Source of the DNA: Nostoc sp. CMAA1605
GTDB lineage: Bacteria; Cyanobacteriota; Cyanobacteriia; Cyanobacteriales; Nostocaceae
Length of the DNA: 64,000 nucleotides
Direction: 5' to 3'
Assembly (NCBI RefSeq): GCF_021596505.1
Contig: NZ_PJIZ01000014.1
Coordinates: 1 to 64,000 of the forward strand
Positions within the stretch are counted from its first letter, which is position 1, and each line of letters starts with the position of its first letter. The notes below the pieces were generated by a model. The model had not been told where the DNA came from. It worked only from the letters and a program-made list of their open reading frames with translations, and made no database searches. The translations under genes and the position numbers were made by a program. Positions 20,653 to 29,571 of the stretch are shown in pieces.

Positions 20653-20725
20653 TCTGAAGCGTTCAGACTTGAGCTGTTGTAGAACGTCTTTGGAGGTGCG
20701 CGTTCTACAACCAAAAAGTTGTAGA
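20653..20725. promoter_or_regulatory. cluster of hairpins in the vnfH leader
   Basis: TCTGAA-3-TTCAGA (20653-20667), GTTGTAGAACG-14-CGTTCTACAAC (20676-20711) and TCTACAAC-6-GTTGTAGA (20704-20725) are perfect inverted repeats. The last two share an arm and are mutually exclusive. Stem-loops at processed 5' ends of nif/vnf transcripts are known from A. variabilis; a similar role here is inference. Confidence 0.6.
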
Positions 20726-21475
20726 TTGAATACATATTCCAGTGTTGGTACAATTTGATCTGTTGATGTCTGAAGACAAGCAGCTTCTTTTGGCTATGCA
20801 ACGCTAGCGCACTACATCATCTCTAAATGAATAGGTGCAGTAGTATGCGCCGCCTGAAGTGCGATCGCTCGTATAATATTTTGAATATTGACCAAATGAG
20901 TGCTGAGTAACGAGTGCTGAGTAAAAAGTAAGATTAATTGCATGGGCTGAACGCCCCGCTACCGCTAACAACACTACTGAAAAACTCTGGAAACGGTAGT
21001 CAAGAGTGAGAGAAATAACAACTCACCACTCATAACTTTTGATTCCTCAATTTTTGCAATGTCAACTATCGTGCTGCATCGGCTGTTTATTTTTACTTTG
21101 CTTGACACAAAGTCTGAAGCGGACTGACGTTGTTTCCAGCAACGGAAATCTAAGGCTTGAGTTTGCCTTATACTTTGGTTGCGTTTTTGATTCCCTATAA
21201 GTCAAGCATAACATACAAATCGCTAGTTTACTTGCGCTAGTTAAAAATTTTGGAAGAATTTTTTAGAAAGTTATCATAACCTTTATTGGAAAAGGGTTTC
21301 AGCCCTCTGTTTTTGAACCTCCGAATTTGGAATTGAGGTTTTTCGGTTCATGTCCCGGAATTGGGCGGAATAAATCTCAAATCTGCAAGCCCCGCATATT
21401 AACTCCTCTACTCTCTGATTTGACACATCCGGCAAAATGGTAAGATTTGCCATATAAAACAGATAGGAACATAGC
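20726..21475. other. long upstream region of vnfH
   Basis: About 750 bases without a convincing gene. It includes a REP-like element (20945-20970, GAACGCCCCGCTACCGCTAA), ACTCA short repeats at 20915-20935 and 21015-21035, a GCGATCGC site and AT-rich stretches suited to promoters for vnfH (minus) and the hydrolase gene (plus). Confidence 0.5.
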
Positions 21476-22321
21476 GTGTCGATAACAGAAAATAAAATAA
21501 CAGTAGATTCTTTAGAGTGGTTTTATCGAGAATCTGCGCCAATTGGTCAAACTGATTTATTGCCTGTAGTCTTATTACATGGAATCCCATCACAAAGTTA
21601 CAGTTGGCGTAATATTTTACCAGGATTAGCCGGACAAGGTACAAGAGCGATCGCACCAGATTGGATTGGTTCTGGATTTTCTGGCAAGCCGGAAAAACAA
21701 GAGTTTCCTTACACTCCTGATGCTTATATTAAAGCCTTATCAGGTTTTATTGACGCATTAGAAATAGAACGTTTTTCGCTAGTTGTGCAAGGTTTTTTAG
21801 GTTCTGTCGGTCTGCAATATGCTTTAAGAAATCCCGAAAAAATTGCCAACATTGCTATTTTAAATACACCTATTTCTCAGGATGCAAAATTGCCTTGGAA
21901 ACTGCAACAAATGGGTTGGCCTTTTGTGGGTGATATGATGACTCAAGATCCTTTGTTAGTTGACCGCACCTTAGAAGGTGGGAGTCGCTATCGCATTGGA
22001 GATGCAGATTTAGATGTCTACCGCAAACCTTATTTAAAAACTTCCGCCGTGGGACGTGCGTTATTAACCACGATTCGCAACCTGCAACTACCAGCCGCCA
22101 TGAGCGAGATTACCACGGGTTTTCAACAATGGCAACAACCAATTTTAGTTCAATGGGGGATGATTGACCCCTGGTTGCCGATAGAGATAGCGGAAAGTTT
22201 CGCTAAATCTGTCCCCGATGCGGAAGTGATTAAACTCAATAACGTCGGTCACTATCCGCAAGAACACTATCATGAGGTGATTTTACAAGACTTATTACCC
22301 TTTGTGCGCCGGACTAAGTGA
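21476..22321 (+). CDS. alpha/beta-hydrolase-fold protein without the usual nucleophile
   Basis: 281 residues from a GTG start. The fold is close to haloalkane dehalogenase-like hydrolases: oxyanion motif LLHGIPSQSYSW, DWIGSGFSGKP, and a C-terminal NNVGHYPQEHYHE with the catalytic-type histidine. At the nucleophile elbow the sequence is VVQGFLGSVG where Ser or Asp would be expected after Q, so Gly occupies that place. Either a nearby residue serves or the protein is non-catalytic. Function unknown. It is divergent from vnfH and convergent with the WD40 gene. Confidence 0.75.
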   Translation: MSITENKITVDSLEWFYRESAPIGQTDLLPVVLLHGIPSQSYSWRNILPGLAGQGTRAIAPDWIGSGFSGKPEKQEFPYTPDAYIKALSGFIDALEIERFSLVVQGFLGSVGLQYALRNPEKIANIAILNTPISQDAKLPWKLQQMGWPFVGDMMTQDPLLVDRTLEGGSRYRIGDADLDVYRKPYLKTSAVGRALLTTIRNLQLPAAMSEITTGFQQWQQPILVQWGMIDPWLPIEIAESFAKSVPDAEVIKLNNVGHYPQEHYHEVILQDLLPFVRRTK

Positions 22322-22378
22322 TGATTATGCGATCGCCTCTGTATAATTGGGATGCGATCGCTAAAACACCAACTCGAT

Positions 22379-22747
22379 TTATTTTAATTTTTTCTCATCT
22401 ATAATTTCTCCTTTTCTATTCCACATAAACACCGTTCCATCAGCACCGCTACTAGCAATAGTATTGCCATCTTGACTAATTGCTACTGATAAAACTTTGC
22501 CAATATGCTTTTTGAGAAAAGGTTTACCGTTAAATTGCTTTTGAGCATTATCATATTGCCATAGCCATATTTGCCCATCATTAGCACCACCAATAATAAC
22601 TGTACCATCAGAGTTGATGGCAAGAGATGAGACTTCAATAGTTGGTTTTACTTCTCTAGGAGAACTACTAGGATTTGTATCTGTCAGATTCTGTACAAGT
22701 AAATTTCCATTGGTATTACTAACAATATGTTGTCCTCCCAAACTCAT
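22379..22747 (-). CDS. short WD40-repeat protein, probably the 3' part of the preceding gene
   Basis: 122 residues from an internal ATG contain three WD40 blades (VSSLAINSDGTVIIGGANDG, VLSVAISQDGNTIASSGADG and a first, weaker one). Three blades are too few for a closed seven-blade propeller. The frame stays open upstream of this ATG (reading LPIQGYKPTYPPTSAVAAMS) back into a T9/T8 run that overlaps the end of the 22782-23588 gene. Removing one T would fuse the two into a single tail-anchored/WD40 protein. It is the last gene of the long minus-strand cluster. Confidence 0.65.
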   Translation of the reverse strand: MSLGGQHIVSNTNGNLLVQNLTDTNPSSSPREVKPTIEVSSLAINSDGTVIIGGANDGQIWLWQYDNAQKQFNGKPFLKKHIGKVLSVAISQDGNTIASSGADGTVFMWNRKGEIIDEKKLK

Positions 22748-22781
22748 AGCAGCTACAGCACTGGTAGGGGGGTATGTTGGT

Positions 22782-23588
22782 TTATAGCCTTGAATTGGTA
22801 AAAAAAAGCGAAAAAAAAACCAAAAGACATAGTACCGCCAAGCCTAAACCAGCAAATATTAAAATTAACGTTTGACTGTTATTTTCTTGCTTTCTTGAAC
22901 CACCTGAGTTTTTTTTAACTATATTAGTAACTTGTGGATTGTATTCAGTAAAACTTTGATGTTTAATCAAATTCGATAGTCCTCGCCAGACTAAATTTTT
23001 GATTAAAGCATCCTCTGCTTTGATGCCAGTAACTACTATTAGTACGTCTACATTTTTTTCTTGAGGAGGCAAACTTTTTGTTTCCAAAAGAGTTGCTAGT
23101 TTATCTCTGTTAGCTTGGGAATTGTAAGCTAACATATAACTAGATTCTGCTGTGTTAATTCTGTCTCTTTTATTTAAATTACTAATTATGTCACCTATTT
23201 CTTGAAAAGAGACTTTAAATCCATATTCAGCATCTTGTGTGATAGCATCGTCAATTTTATTGTCTAATTCTCCTCTGAGTGAAAGAGCCGCTAATTCTTG
23301 TAACTTCTGCTCATTTTCTTCAGATTTAGGAAAAATCCAAGCAACAGAGTTACGTATAGTACGACCCCGATAATCTCTTCTTTGACTAGCTTTCATACCA
23401 GTTATTAGTAAAATTAACTGGTTATAATCACGCGCTAATAGTAGAGAGGGAGATTCAGTTTCTAGAAGTTCTTTAAATTTGCTGACTAATGCTGGTTCAC
23501 TGATTTTTTCTTGATAGTTTTCTGTAATCTTCTGCCAACAATAATCATCCTGTTGAGAAACACCAGCACTGTAAACATAAATTTCCAT
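22782..23588 (-). CDS. tail-anchored protein of the GTPase/injection-like cluster, family unknown
   Basis: Start at ATG 23586-23588 (MEIYVYSAGVSQQDDYCW) with AGGAG six bases upstream, 268 residues. Residues 1-235 are soluble; the DYRGRTIRNSVAWIF segment is notable and charged. Residues about 245-265 are one membrane helix (LILIFAGLGLAVLCLLVFF), after which the frame ends within a poly-T region. It starts ten bases after the small GTPase gene, so the two are probably co-translated. No family was recognised. With its GTPase neighbours it recalls GTPase-centred regulatory or conflict systems, but that is inference. Confidence 0.65.
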   Translation of the reverse strand: MEIYVYSAGVSQQDDYCWQKITENYQEKISEPALVSKFKELLETESPSLLLARDYNQLILLITGMKASQRRDYRGRTIRNSVAWIFPKSEENEQKLQELAALSLRGELDNKIDDAITQDAEYGFKVSFQEIGDIISNLNKRDRINTAESSYMLAYNSQANRDKLATLLETKSLPPQEKNVDVLIVVTGIKAEDALIKNLVWRGLSNLIKHQSFTEYNPQVTNIVKKNSGGSRKQENNSQTLILIFAGLGLAVLCLLVFFSLFFTNSRL

Positions 23589-23597
23589 GTCCAACTC

Positions 23598-24548
23598 CTA
23601 TTTTTTAATATCCAGTAAGTCGAGACCTTGTAAAATTTCAAATCCACCAGTATGCTTACATTTTTCAGCAGATTTACGAGCTGCTTCTTTTAAATATTCA
23701 TCCCAACCTAGCCAACGCCGAACACGATTGAACCAGCCGCGCTTGGTATCTAAATGAAGCTTGAGTACGAAGCGTAAAAGATATCGTAGTGGCTGATCAC
23801 TATCTTGGGGACTATATTCGGCATGATGATCAATTTTACGGAAATAAAAATGGGGTTTACCATCAATTTCTTTAATCTGAGAAAAGAATACAGTTCCTAC
23901 AGTTTGCACAGGTGTCACCACACAAGCTACCTTTGTCAGCAAATTTTCACTGCCAAATAAACGCAATAAACCACTATATTTTTCTTTGATGCGTTCTAGT
24001 ACCTTTTTTGCATCTTCTTCTTTTTGGATATATTTTTCACAGCGAACCGGTACTAACAGCACAAGTTTTGGTTCTTCTAAATCGGCGTACGCACTTTTGA
24101 AAAAATCAGTAATTTGCTTAGGGTTATTGATTAAATCATGCCATCGTCCGTTTGCTTCCATAAGAGATGGTGTATCAATAGCAATTAAAACGGCGGCACA
24201 TTCTTTCACTTGTTTCTCTACAAATTCCAAGTTATCTCGGAGATAACCGCCTGGAAAATCCTGAAAACTCAATTGTAAATTGGGTTTACCTCCCAATTTA
24301 CCCAGACCAAATGTAAAAGATTTATGCCCTTCAGTTCCTTCTAAGCCTCCTGTTGCTTCAAAATCATTTAATAGAGCTTTTAATTCACCTAAACGTTTTG
24401 ATAATAGAGCCGAACTTTCTAAGTCTGGTGTGAGTTGCAGACCTACTTCACCAATAGTAGTATCAAACTGCTCATACATAGCTGTTAAAATACTAGTTTT
24501 ACCTACACCTCTATGTCCTAGCATAGTAATTTTCAATTCTGATGGCAT
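23598..24548 (-). CDS. small TRAFAC-type GTPase-like protein
   Basis: 316 residues. The P-loop GHRGVGKTS lies at residues 11-19 and a G3-like DFPGG at 97-101. The G4 position reads VPVRCEKY rather than NKxD, so nucleotide specificity is uncertain. The C-terminal third is basic with WFNRVRRWLGW, a possible membrane-contact segment. It lies between a dynamin-like GTPase gene (18 bases upstream) and the tail-anchored protein gene. It probably acts as a switch for that protein or the injection-like apparatus; this is inferred from order alone. Confidence 0.75.
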   Translation of the reverse strand: MPSELKITMLGHRGVGKTSILTAMYEQFDTTIGEVGLQLTPDLESSALLSKRLGELKALLNDFEATGGLEGTEGHKSFTFGLGKLGGKPNLQLSFQDFPGGYLRDNLEFVEKQVKECAAVLIAIDTPSLMEANGRWHDLINNPKQITDFFKSAYADLEEPKLVLLVPVRCEKYIQKEEDAKKVLERIKEKYSGLLRLFGSENLLTKVACVVTPVQTVGTVFFSQIKEIDGKPHFYFRKIDHHAEYSPQDSDQPLRYLLRFVLKLHLDTKRGWFNRVRRWLGWDEYLKEAARKSAEKCKHTGGFEILQGLDLLDIKK

Positions 24549-24566
24549 TGTATTTTCCTGAGTGAA

Positions 24567-26768
24567 TTAATTGAGAAATTTCATAGAGTCTAATTGATTG
24601 GCGATCGCGACTTTTTCTATTGCTTCTAGCCACTCTCTTCTTAGTCTAGTACGTTCACCCAGTAACTCAAATTCATCAGGCCAGATTGCAGCGCGTTCTT
24701 CTCGCAAAAATATCCGCCACTCTATTTCAACTTCTTCTGCACGTAGCACACGATCAAGAAACTCTTCCACTATGGCAAAACCCGCTTGGGAAGGCTCACA
24801 CAGCAATTCATCTAAGGCTGTTTCGCATTGATAAACTGCTTCGCCATGTAGTGCTTTTAGATTGCTCATTACTTGTTGAGCATTGGGGTTTGGTGGGAGT
24901 TTGAGAGTTTTCGTATCAGGAGATAAATCATTCAGACATTTACGAATGCGGTGTTGAATCATGCCTCGGTAAGATAACTCGAATTCTGCTAGAATTTGGA
25001 AACCGAATTTGATTCTGCAAGGTTGTCCATCGCCTATGAGGTCATCAGGTAATAGTTTGGCGATCGCCTGAATAAAATCAGCCCCTCTTACCTCAGTTAG
25101 CCCTCCTAAATTACCTTTTTCTATCAATACTTGCGCCACCTGAGATTTCACACGGTTCAAAGAATTTTTTAACCCCTCATCTAAAGTTAAAAAATGTTTG
25201 GAAATATGGGCGCGAATTTCATTTAAATATTCATTATAAGCTGTTTCATAAGAATTACTGACATTACGTCTAACTTCAATTCCCTCTATTGAAGACGGTA
25301 ATTTAGTATCTTCGTAACAAGCTTTAATTGCAGCCTCAACTGCCTCCTTAAAGTCACGATCATGCTTATTTATCTGTTTACTTAATTCTTTAAGTAAAAT
25401 CTCTAAACCAGTTGTCAGTTGTTCCCAAAGTTGTTTAAATAGAACTTCAAACCTACTAGTTTCGGCAGACTGTATCGGCTGTCCTAACGCATTTTTGGCT
25501 TTATCTAATTCAGCATCAATAGCACTTTGGAGTTGCTCAAGTCTTTCCTGACAAGAAGAGGCATATTTTTTATCTAGGGAGGTGATTTCAGTCGCTAAAT
25601 AATCAACCACACGATCCAAAACTTTATTATTGGCTTCATCAGGATCAGCACAATTTGCCGTTATACATTCTACAAGTTTGATATGTTTATCAACAATACT
25701 TTGTGTCAATCGTTCACAGTTAGAAGCATTATCTCCATAATTTGAACCTCTATCTGTGCGGTTGAGAACCATAAAAGACCACTGCTCAATCGGCAAATCA
25801 GTTAAAGCTGAACGAGCTGTATCATAAAGTTTGACATCCACATCTCCCCAAAAATCACCAGAAGGTTTTGGCATTCTGACAAAGAGAACCGCATCAACTT
25901 CTTGGCCAATAGTTTTGACCATTCTTTCTTCATCACCAATACCTGTATCGCCCAATCCTGGTAAATCAACTAGAGCAATTTGCCCCACATCATCATTAGG
26001 GAATTTACAAACAATTTTTACATCCTTAACTGCCACATAATTAAAATAAATACGTTCACCTTCAAGATTATCTTGTGCTACATAAGCTCTAATTTCATCT
26101 CTAGAAATGCGCCGTGGTGAAATCTCCCGAAACAGATGACGATATTTATCAATATTTTTATGATATCCCCGCAGATGTTCATACTTTGCACCACCCTCAG
26201 CACCAGCAAAGTTACTAGGCAAAGAGGGTAATGGTTGAGTGGCAAACTCTCCTAATGTAATTGGTTTAGTACCCAATTTCAACTGTTCATAATAGGGAGC
26301 GATTACTTCATCCAAGAAAGACCGTTCTGTATGGAAAGTCACTTCTCCATAGGTTTCAAAAGCTGGGTTATGGTAAATTGTACTGCGGACTCCTGTGCAG
26401 TGTTCACCACTTCCATCAGGAATTTCTGCTGCTGTTAATTTCGTTAAACTTTGTAATAGACGGCTTTTTCCCTGTCTCGCTCGTCCAATCACACCAATGT
26501 TAAGAGTGTTACGCGAAAAGCGAGCTTTGAGCTTACTTAAAGCTTCTAACTCAGCTGCCAAATTCAATTGGATTTTGGCAAAATCAATAGCTTGCAATCT
26601 TCCTGAAATACTTATATCTTCAACCGTTGCTAATAACTGATTGCGATAGTTTTCTAAGTAGTGGAGTGCATAGGCAATAGAATTTAAATTTTCTTCTACC
26701 TCTGTAATTTTTTTCGCCAACGGTTGGCGTTTTGCAATAATCTTAGCAATGCGCTCAGTTCTACTCAT
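24567..26768 (-). CDS. dynamin-like large GTPase
   Basis: 733 residues. An N-terminal helical segment (1-85) precedes a G domain with G1 GRARQGKS (95-102), G3 DLPGLGD (268-274) and G4 NRTD (336-339), followed by a long helical region (400-733) rich in charged residues, as in bacterial dynamin-like proteins. No transmembrane helix is evident. It lies downstream of the PAAR gene after a 337-bp repeat-containing gap. Bacterial dynamins act in membrane remodelling or protection against phage and membrane stress; the role here is unknown. Confidence 0.75.
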   Translation of the reverse strand: MSRTERIAKIIAKRQPLAKKITEVEENLNSIAYALHYLENYRNQLLATVEDISISGRLQAIDFAKIQLNLAAELEALSKLKARFSRNTLNIGVIGRARQGKSRLLQSLTKLTAAEIPDGSGEHCTGVRSTIYHNPAFETYGEVTFHTERSFLDEVIAPYYEQLKLGTKPITLGEFATQPLPSLPSNFAGAEGGAKYEHLRGYHKNIDKYRHLFREISPRRISRDEIRAYVAQDNLEGERIYFNYVAVKDVKIVCKFPNDDVGQIALVDLPGLGDTGIGDEERMVKTIGQEVDAVLFVRMPKPSGDFWGDVDVKLYDTARSALTDLPIEQWSFMVLNRTDRGSNYGDNASNCERLTQSIVDKHIKLVECITANCADPDEANNKVLDRVVDYLATEITSLDKKYASSCQERLEQLQSAIDAELDKAKNALGQPIQSAETSRFEVLFKQLWEQLTTGLEILLKELSKQINKHDRDFKEAVEAAIKACYEDTKLPSSIEGIEVRRNVSNSYETAYNEYLNEIRAHISKHFLTLDEGLKNSLNRVKSQVAQVLIEKGNLGGLTEVRGADFIQAIAKLLPDDLIGDGQPCRIKFGFQILAEFELSYRGMIQHRIRKCLNDLSPDTKTLKLPPNPNAQQVMSNLKALHGEAVYQCETALDELLCEPSQAGFAIVEEFLDRVLRAEEVEIEWRIFLREERAAIWPDEFELLGERTRLRREWLEAIEKVAIANQLDSMKFLN

Positions 26769-27105
26769 AAATAAATATCAGGTTTTATATAAGACTTATA
26801 CTTGATTACTAATTGAACTTACGCAGTCAATGACTTTTAAGTAGGACTTCCGTAACTGGTATATTTTTATGTAGGGTGTGTGACGCTGTGACAGAATTTA
26901 AACGTAGTTATCGGACTTATCGCGTCACGCACCGTCAATTGTAACACTTGTGTAAGTCCTGTTAAATTTAAGGGAACACCAAAAAATAAATTATCCCAAA
27001 TAAACAGCTTAGTAGGGTGCGTCAGTATAAATAACCTCTTGGTATAGTTAGGTTTTCTCGCACTGACGCACCCTACAGTTTGGATGTTTTTTTATCTGGA
27101 AGTCC
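26769..27105. other. repeat-filled gap between PAAR and dynamin-like genes
   Basis: 337 bases with no gene. An imperfect GTAGGGTGTGTGACGC...GCGTCACGCACC palindrome spans about 26874-26934. A GGGAACACCAAAAAATAAAT tract (26972-26991) and a MITE-like element (27012-27076) follow. A promoter for the GTPase genes may lie here. Confidence 0.55.
27012..27076. repeat. MITE-like element with 14-bp terminal inverted repeats, copy 2
   Basis: GTAGGGTGCGTCAG (27012-27025) and CTGACGCACCCTAC (27063-27076) are perfect inverted ends around 37 bases. The element matches 9247-9307 in reverse orientation. Confidence 0.7.
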
Positions 27106-27393
27106 CTAACCACCAATTAATACAGTCGGCGCACCTACCCCTACAACAGTAGTTAAAGGTATACCCGTCACAGTATTCACACCAGCTACCTGAGAAGTGA
27201 TTCTAGCGGCTGGTCGTCCACCAATTAATACAGTAAAAGAACCCAACACAATATTACCCGTAATCACTGGCCCCACCACCAAATCACCAACACAAGCGGC
27301 GGGTAAACCCATAATCAACACATTAGGAACACCAGGTGCAGTAATCGGATCACCGGTAACAGTTAAATCAGTAAGTCGTGCGGCTGGAAACAT
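27106..27393 (-). CDS. PAAR-domain spike-tip protein
   Basis: 95 residues that are almost entirely one PAAR repeat protein: PAARLTD at residues 3-9, GRPAARITSQVAG, and repeated VLIGG/VLIMG strands. PAAR proteins cap VgrG spikes in type VI and extracellular contractile systems and can carry effectors; here there is no extra effector domain. It follows the VgrG gene by 140 bases filled with short tandem repeats. A tip role on that spike is well supported by family and order. Confidence 0.9.
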   Translation of the reverse strand: MFPAARLTDLTVTGDPITAPGVPNVLIMGLPAACVGDLVVGPVITGNIVLGSFTVLIGGRPAARITSQVAGVNTVTGIPLTTVVGVGAPTVLIGG

Positions 27394-27404
27394 AGGGGAT
27401 TAGA

Positions 27405-27536
27405 GATTGGGGATTGGGGACTGGGGATTGGGGACTGGGGATTGGGGACTGGGGACTGGGGATTAAGAGATGAGGGAGACAACGTAAATTAATGACTAAT
27501 GACTAATGACTAATGACTATTGACTATTGACTATTA
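27405..27536. repeat. short tandem repeats (GGGGATT/GGGGACT and AATGACT)
   Basis: 27405-27465 alternates GGGGATT and GGGGACT; 27490-27536 repeats AATGACT/ATTGACT 7-mers. Both are typical Nostoc short tandemly repeated sequences between the vgrG-like and PAAR genes. Confidence 0.85.
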
Positions 27537-29501
27537 ACAATTAAGCCTAACTATACCGCCCATAATGCCGACGGTAGCAGCTCCATTAATGCTCACGGAA
27601 GCCCCCGCACTGGCACTAATTGACGCACCAGCAGTAGCACTAATTGACGCACCAGAAGTTACGCTCAAAGAACCACCAGATTGTACACTCATAGAGCTAC
27701 CAGCTTGTATACTCACTGTTCCAGTGGTTCTCATGGTAATGCCACTGGGAGTTAATTCTATACTAGTTGCTCCTACTGTGAGGCTAATTTTTTGCGTGGC
27801 AGTTAGGGCAATTTCTCCACCATTTACACTAATTTTCTTAGTTGTGCCAGTAGTTCCCGACTTAACTGTAATATCACCAGTAGAAGTTAAACTAATTGTT
27901 TTATTGCTATCATCAGCACGATATTTATGTCCGCCAGTTGTCTCTAATTCTACAAATTTATCACTGTCATTTAAACGAAAATTATGACCACCTATTGTCT
28001 GTAAATAAACGCCTTTTTTGGTGCCTTTATCTTCTTCTACAAACTGTAATTTATGTCCCACACGAGTTTTAAAGGTGCGGAGGCGGACTTTACCATTAAC
28101 AATGGTATCATTGACACTTTCTGGTGGCGCATCTGTACCATTCCACACCCCACCAATTACATAGGGGCGATGAATATCACCATGTTCAAAAGCTACTAAA
28201 ACCTCATCATTAACTTCTGGTAAACAATCAAAACCCCTACCTGGCCCTGCACCTACACTTACTACTCTCGCCCAATTACTTTCATGTTCTTCAGTCAAGG
28301 TGGGAAATTTCACTCTGACTCTACCCCAACCTTTAGGATCTTTATTATTACTGACAATTCCCACTAACAAAGTTTGTCCTGGTTGCAAGTGTTGCTGCGG
28401 GGTTAATGTAGCGAATAAGTCTCCTGGACGTAATCCCCGCACACTAAATTCTGTGGTATATTTGCGTTTTTGGAAGAGGTGACGAGTTTCTGTAACGTAA
28501 TAACTGCCACTGTAATTTCCCATATCTGTCAGCTTGATGACTTTTCCTGTTCTAATTAAAGGATTACCTTCTCCTTTCGCGTCTGCATAGACAAATTCTC
28601 CCCCCAGTTCGTTACACAAAGCTTGAGCGATTTTTTGCGCTTCAGCTGTACTAAACACAGGTTGATCTACAACTATCATCTTGGGCTGAATGGTAAATTT
28701 CTTGCTACTGACGCTACCTTTACCATTATCTGTACTGGTAATTACTTGTTCTGTTGTGGCTGTTGATACAATCGATTTCTTTGTAGCGTAGTCCCAACCC
28801 CGCACTTCTACAGAACTCACCTGTTCCGCACTGGTTACACGAACACGAAAACTGTGGATGTCTTTGAGCCATTGCAGAGATAAAGTCTGGCTTTGTGTGG
28901 GTTGACGAAAGTTGAGTTTCCCATCCTGCACATATAATTCAAAACCTATGCGGGCGGCTCTTTCTCGCAAGAATTCCATGTTAGTTTGGTTTTCTTGAAA
29001 GATGTATTCATGAACAGGAGTTGTGGTAGTTATTGTGCCGGTTGTGATACTTGTTTCACCTGCAATTTGGGTGACAACATCACTATCAGTAACGTTTTGA
29101 AAAGAACGGTTATAACGTCCCCGATGTAATCTGTGAGAAATATCATAACCCCGAATCACAATCGGAGCTTGTGATTCAGGTGTAAATTCAGTTTCTATAG
29201 CAGTGATTTCCCCTTCCAGTACATAACCCTGTTCTACATCCTGAAACTCTGCGTTTTCTGTGGTGCTGGAAACAAAGCCAATTTTGATTTTTTTGCCAAT
29301 AGCAAATAAACTTTGATGTTTCCAGGTAGTTTCAGTTGTTTTTCCAGGAAAGTAGTCATTACGAATGACTAAGGTAAACATCCCTGGTTGATGGAGACTC
29401 TCTTCTACAGAGATTTGCAAAATGTCTTCAATTAATTCTTTAGAAGCATCAGTGTTATCAATTTGCAATAGGGGTTCGGGGATGTAACTGACTCCGGGCA
29501 T
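27534..29501 (-). CDS. VgrG/gpD-like spike protein of a contractile-injection-type apparatus
   Basis: 655 residues. The N-terminal part (1-370) is the phage late-control D/VgrG barrel region (EDILQISVEESLHQPGMFTL, YIFQENQTNMEFLRERAARI, RGLRPGD). Around 380-460 is a gp5-type OB fold (GIVSNNKDPKGWGRVRVKFP, FEHGDIHRPYVIGGVWNG). The C terminus is a beta-helical needle of G-A-S-I-S repeats. It corresponds to the Afp8-type spike of extracellular contractile systems. It is preceded by the tube-cap gene and followed by PAAR. No attached enzymatic domain was seen. Confidence 0.9.
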   Translation of the reverse strand: MPGVSYIPEPLLQIDNTDASKELIEDILQISVEESLHQPGMFTLVIRNDYFPGKTTETTWKHQSLFAIGKKIKIGFVSSTTENAEFQDVEQGYVLEGEITAIETEFTPESQAPIVIRGYDISHRLHRGRYNRSFQNVTDSDVVTQIAGETSITTGTITTTTPVHEYIFQENQTNMEFLRERAARIGFELYVQDGKLNFRQPTQSQTLSLQWLKDIHSFRVRVTSAEQVSSVEVRGWDYATKKSIVSTATTEQVITSTDNGKGSVSSKKFTIQPKMIVVDQPVFSTAEAQKIAQALCNELGGEFVYADAKGEGNPLIRTGKVIKLTDMGNYSGSYYVTETRHLFQKRKYTTEFSVRGLRPGDLFATLTPQQHLQPGQTLLVGIVSNNKDPKGWGRVRVKFPTLTEEHESNWARVVSVGAGPGRGFDCLPEVNDEVLVAFEHGDIHRPYVIGGVWNGTDAPPESVNDTIVNGKVRLRTFKTRVGHKLQFVEEDKGTKKGVYLQTIGGHNFRLNDSDKFVELETTGGHKYRADDSNKTISLTSTGDITVKSGTTGTTKKISVNGGEIALTATQKISLTVGATSIELTPSGITMRTTGTVSIQAGSSMSVQSGGSLSVTSGASISATAGASISASAGASVSINGAATVGIMGGIVRLNC

Positions 29502-29571
29502 AGGATAAGCACAATGGGTTTTCCATAGCTTAAGAGGATCAATGGCACTAGGCTATTAACCGAAAGTCGAA

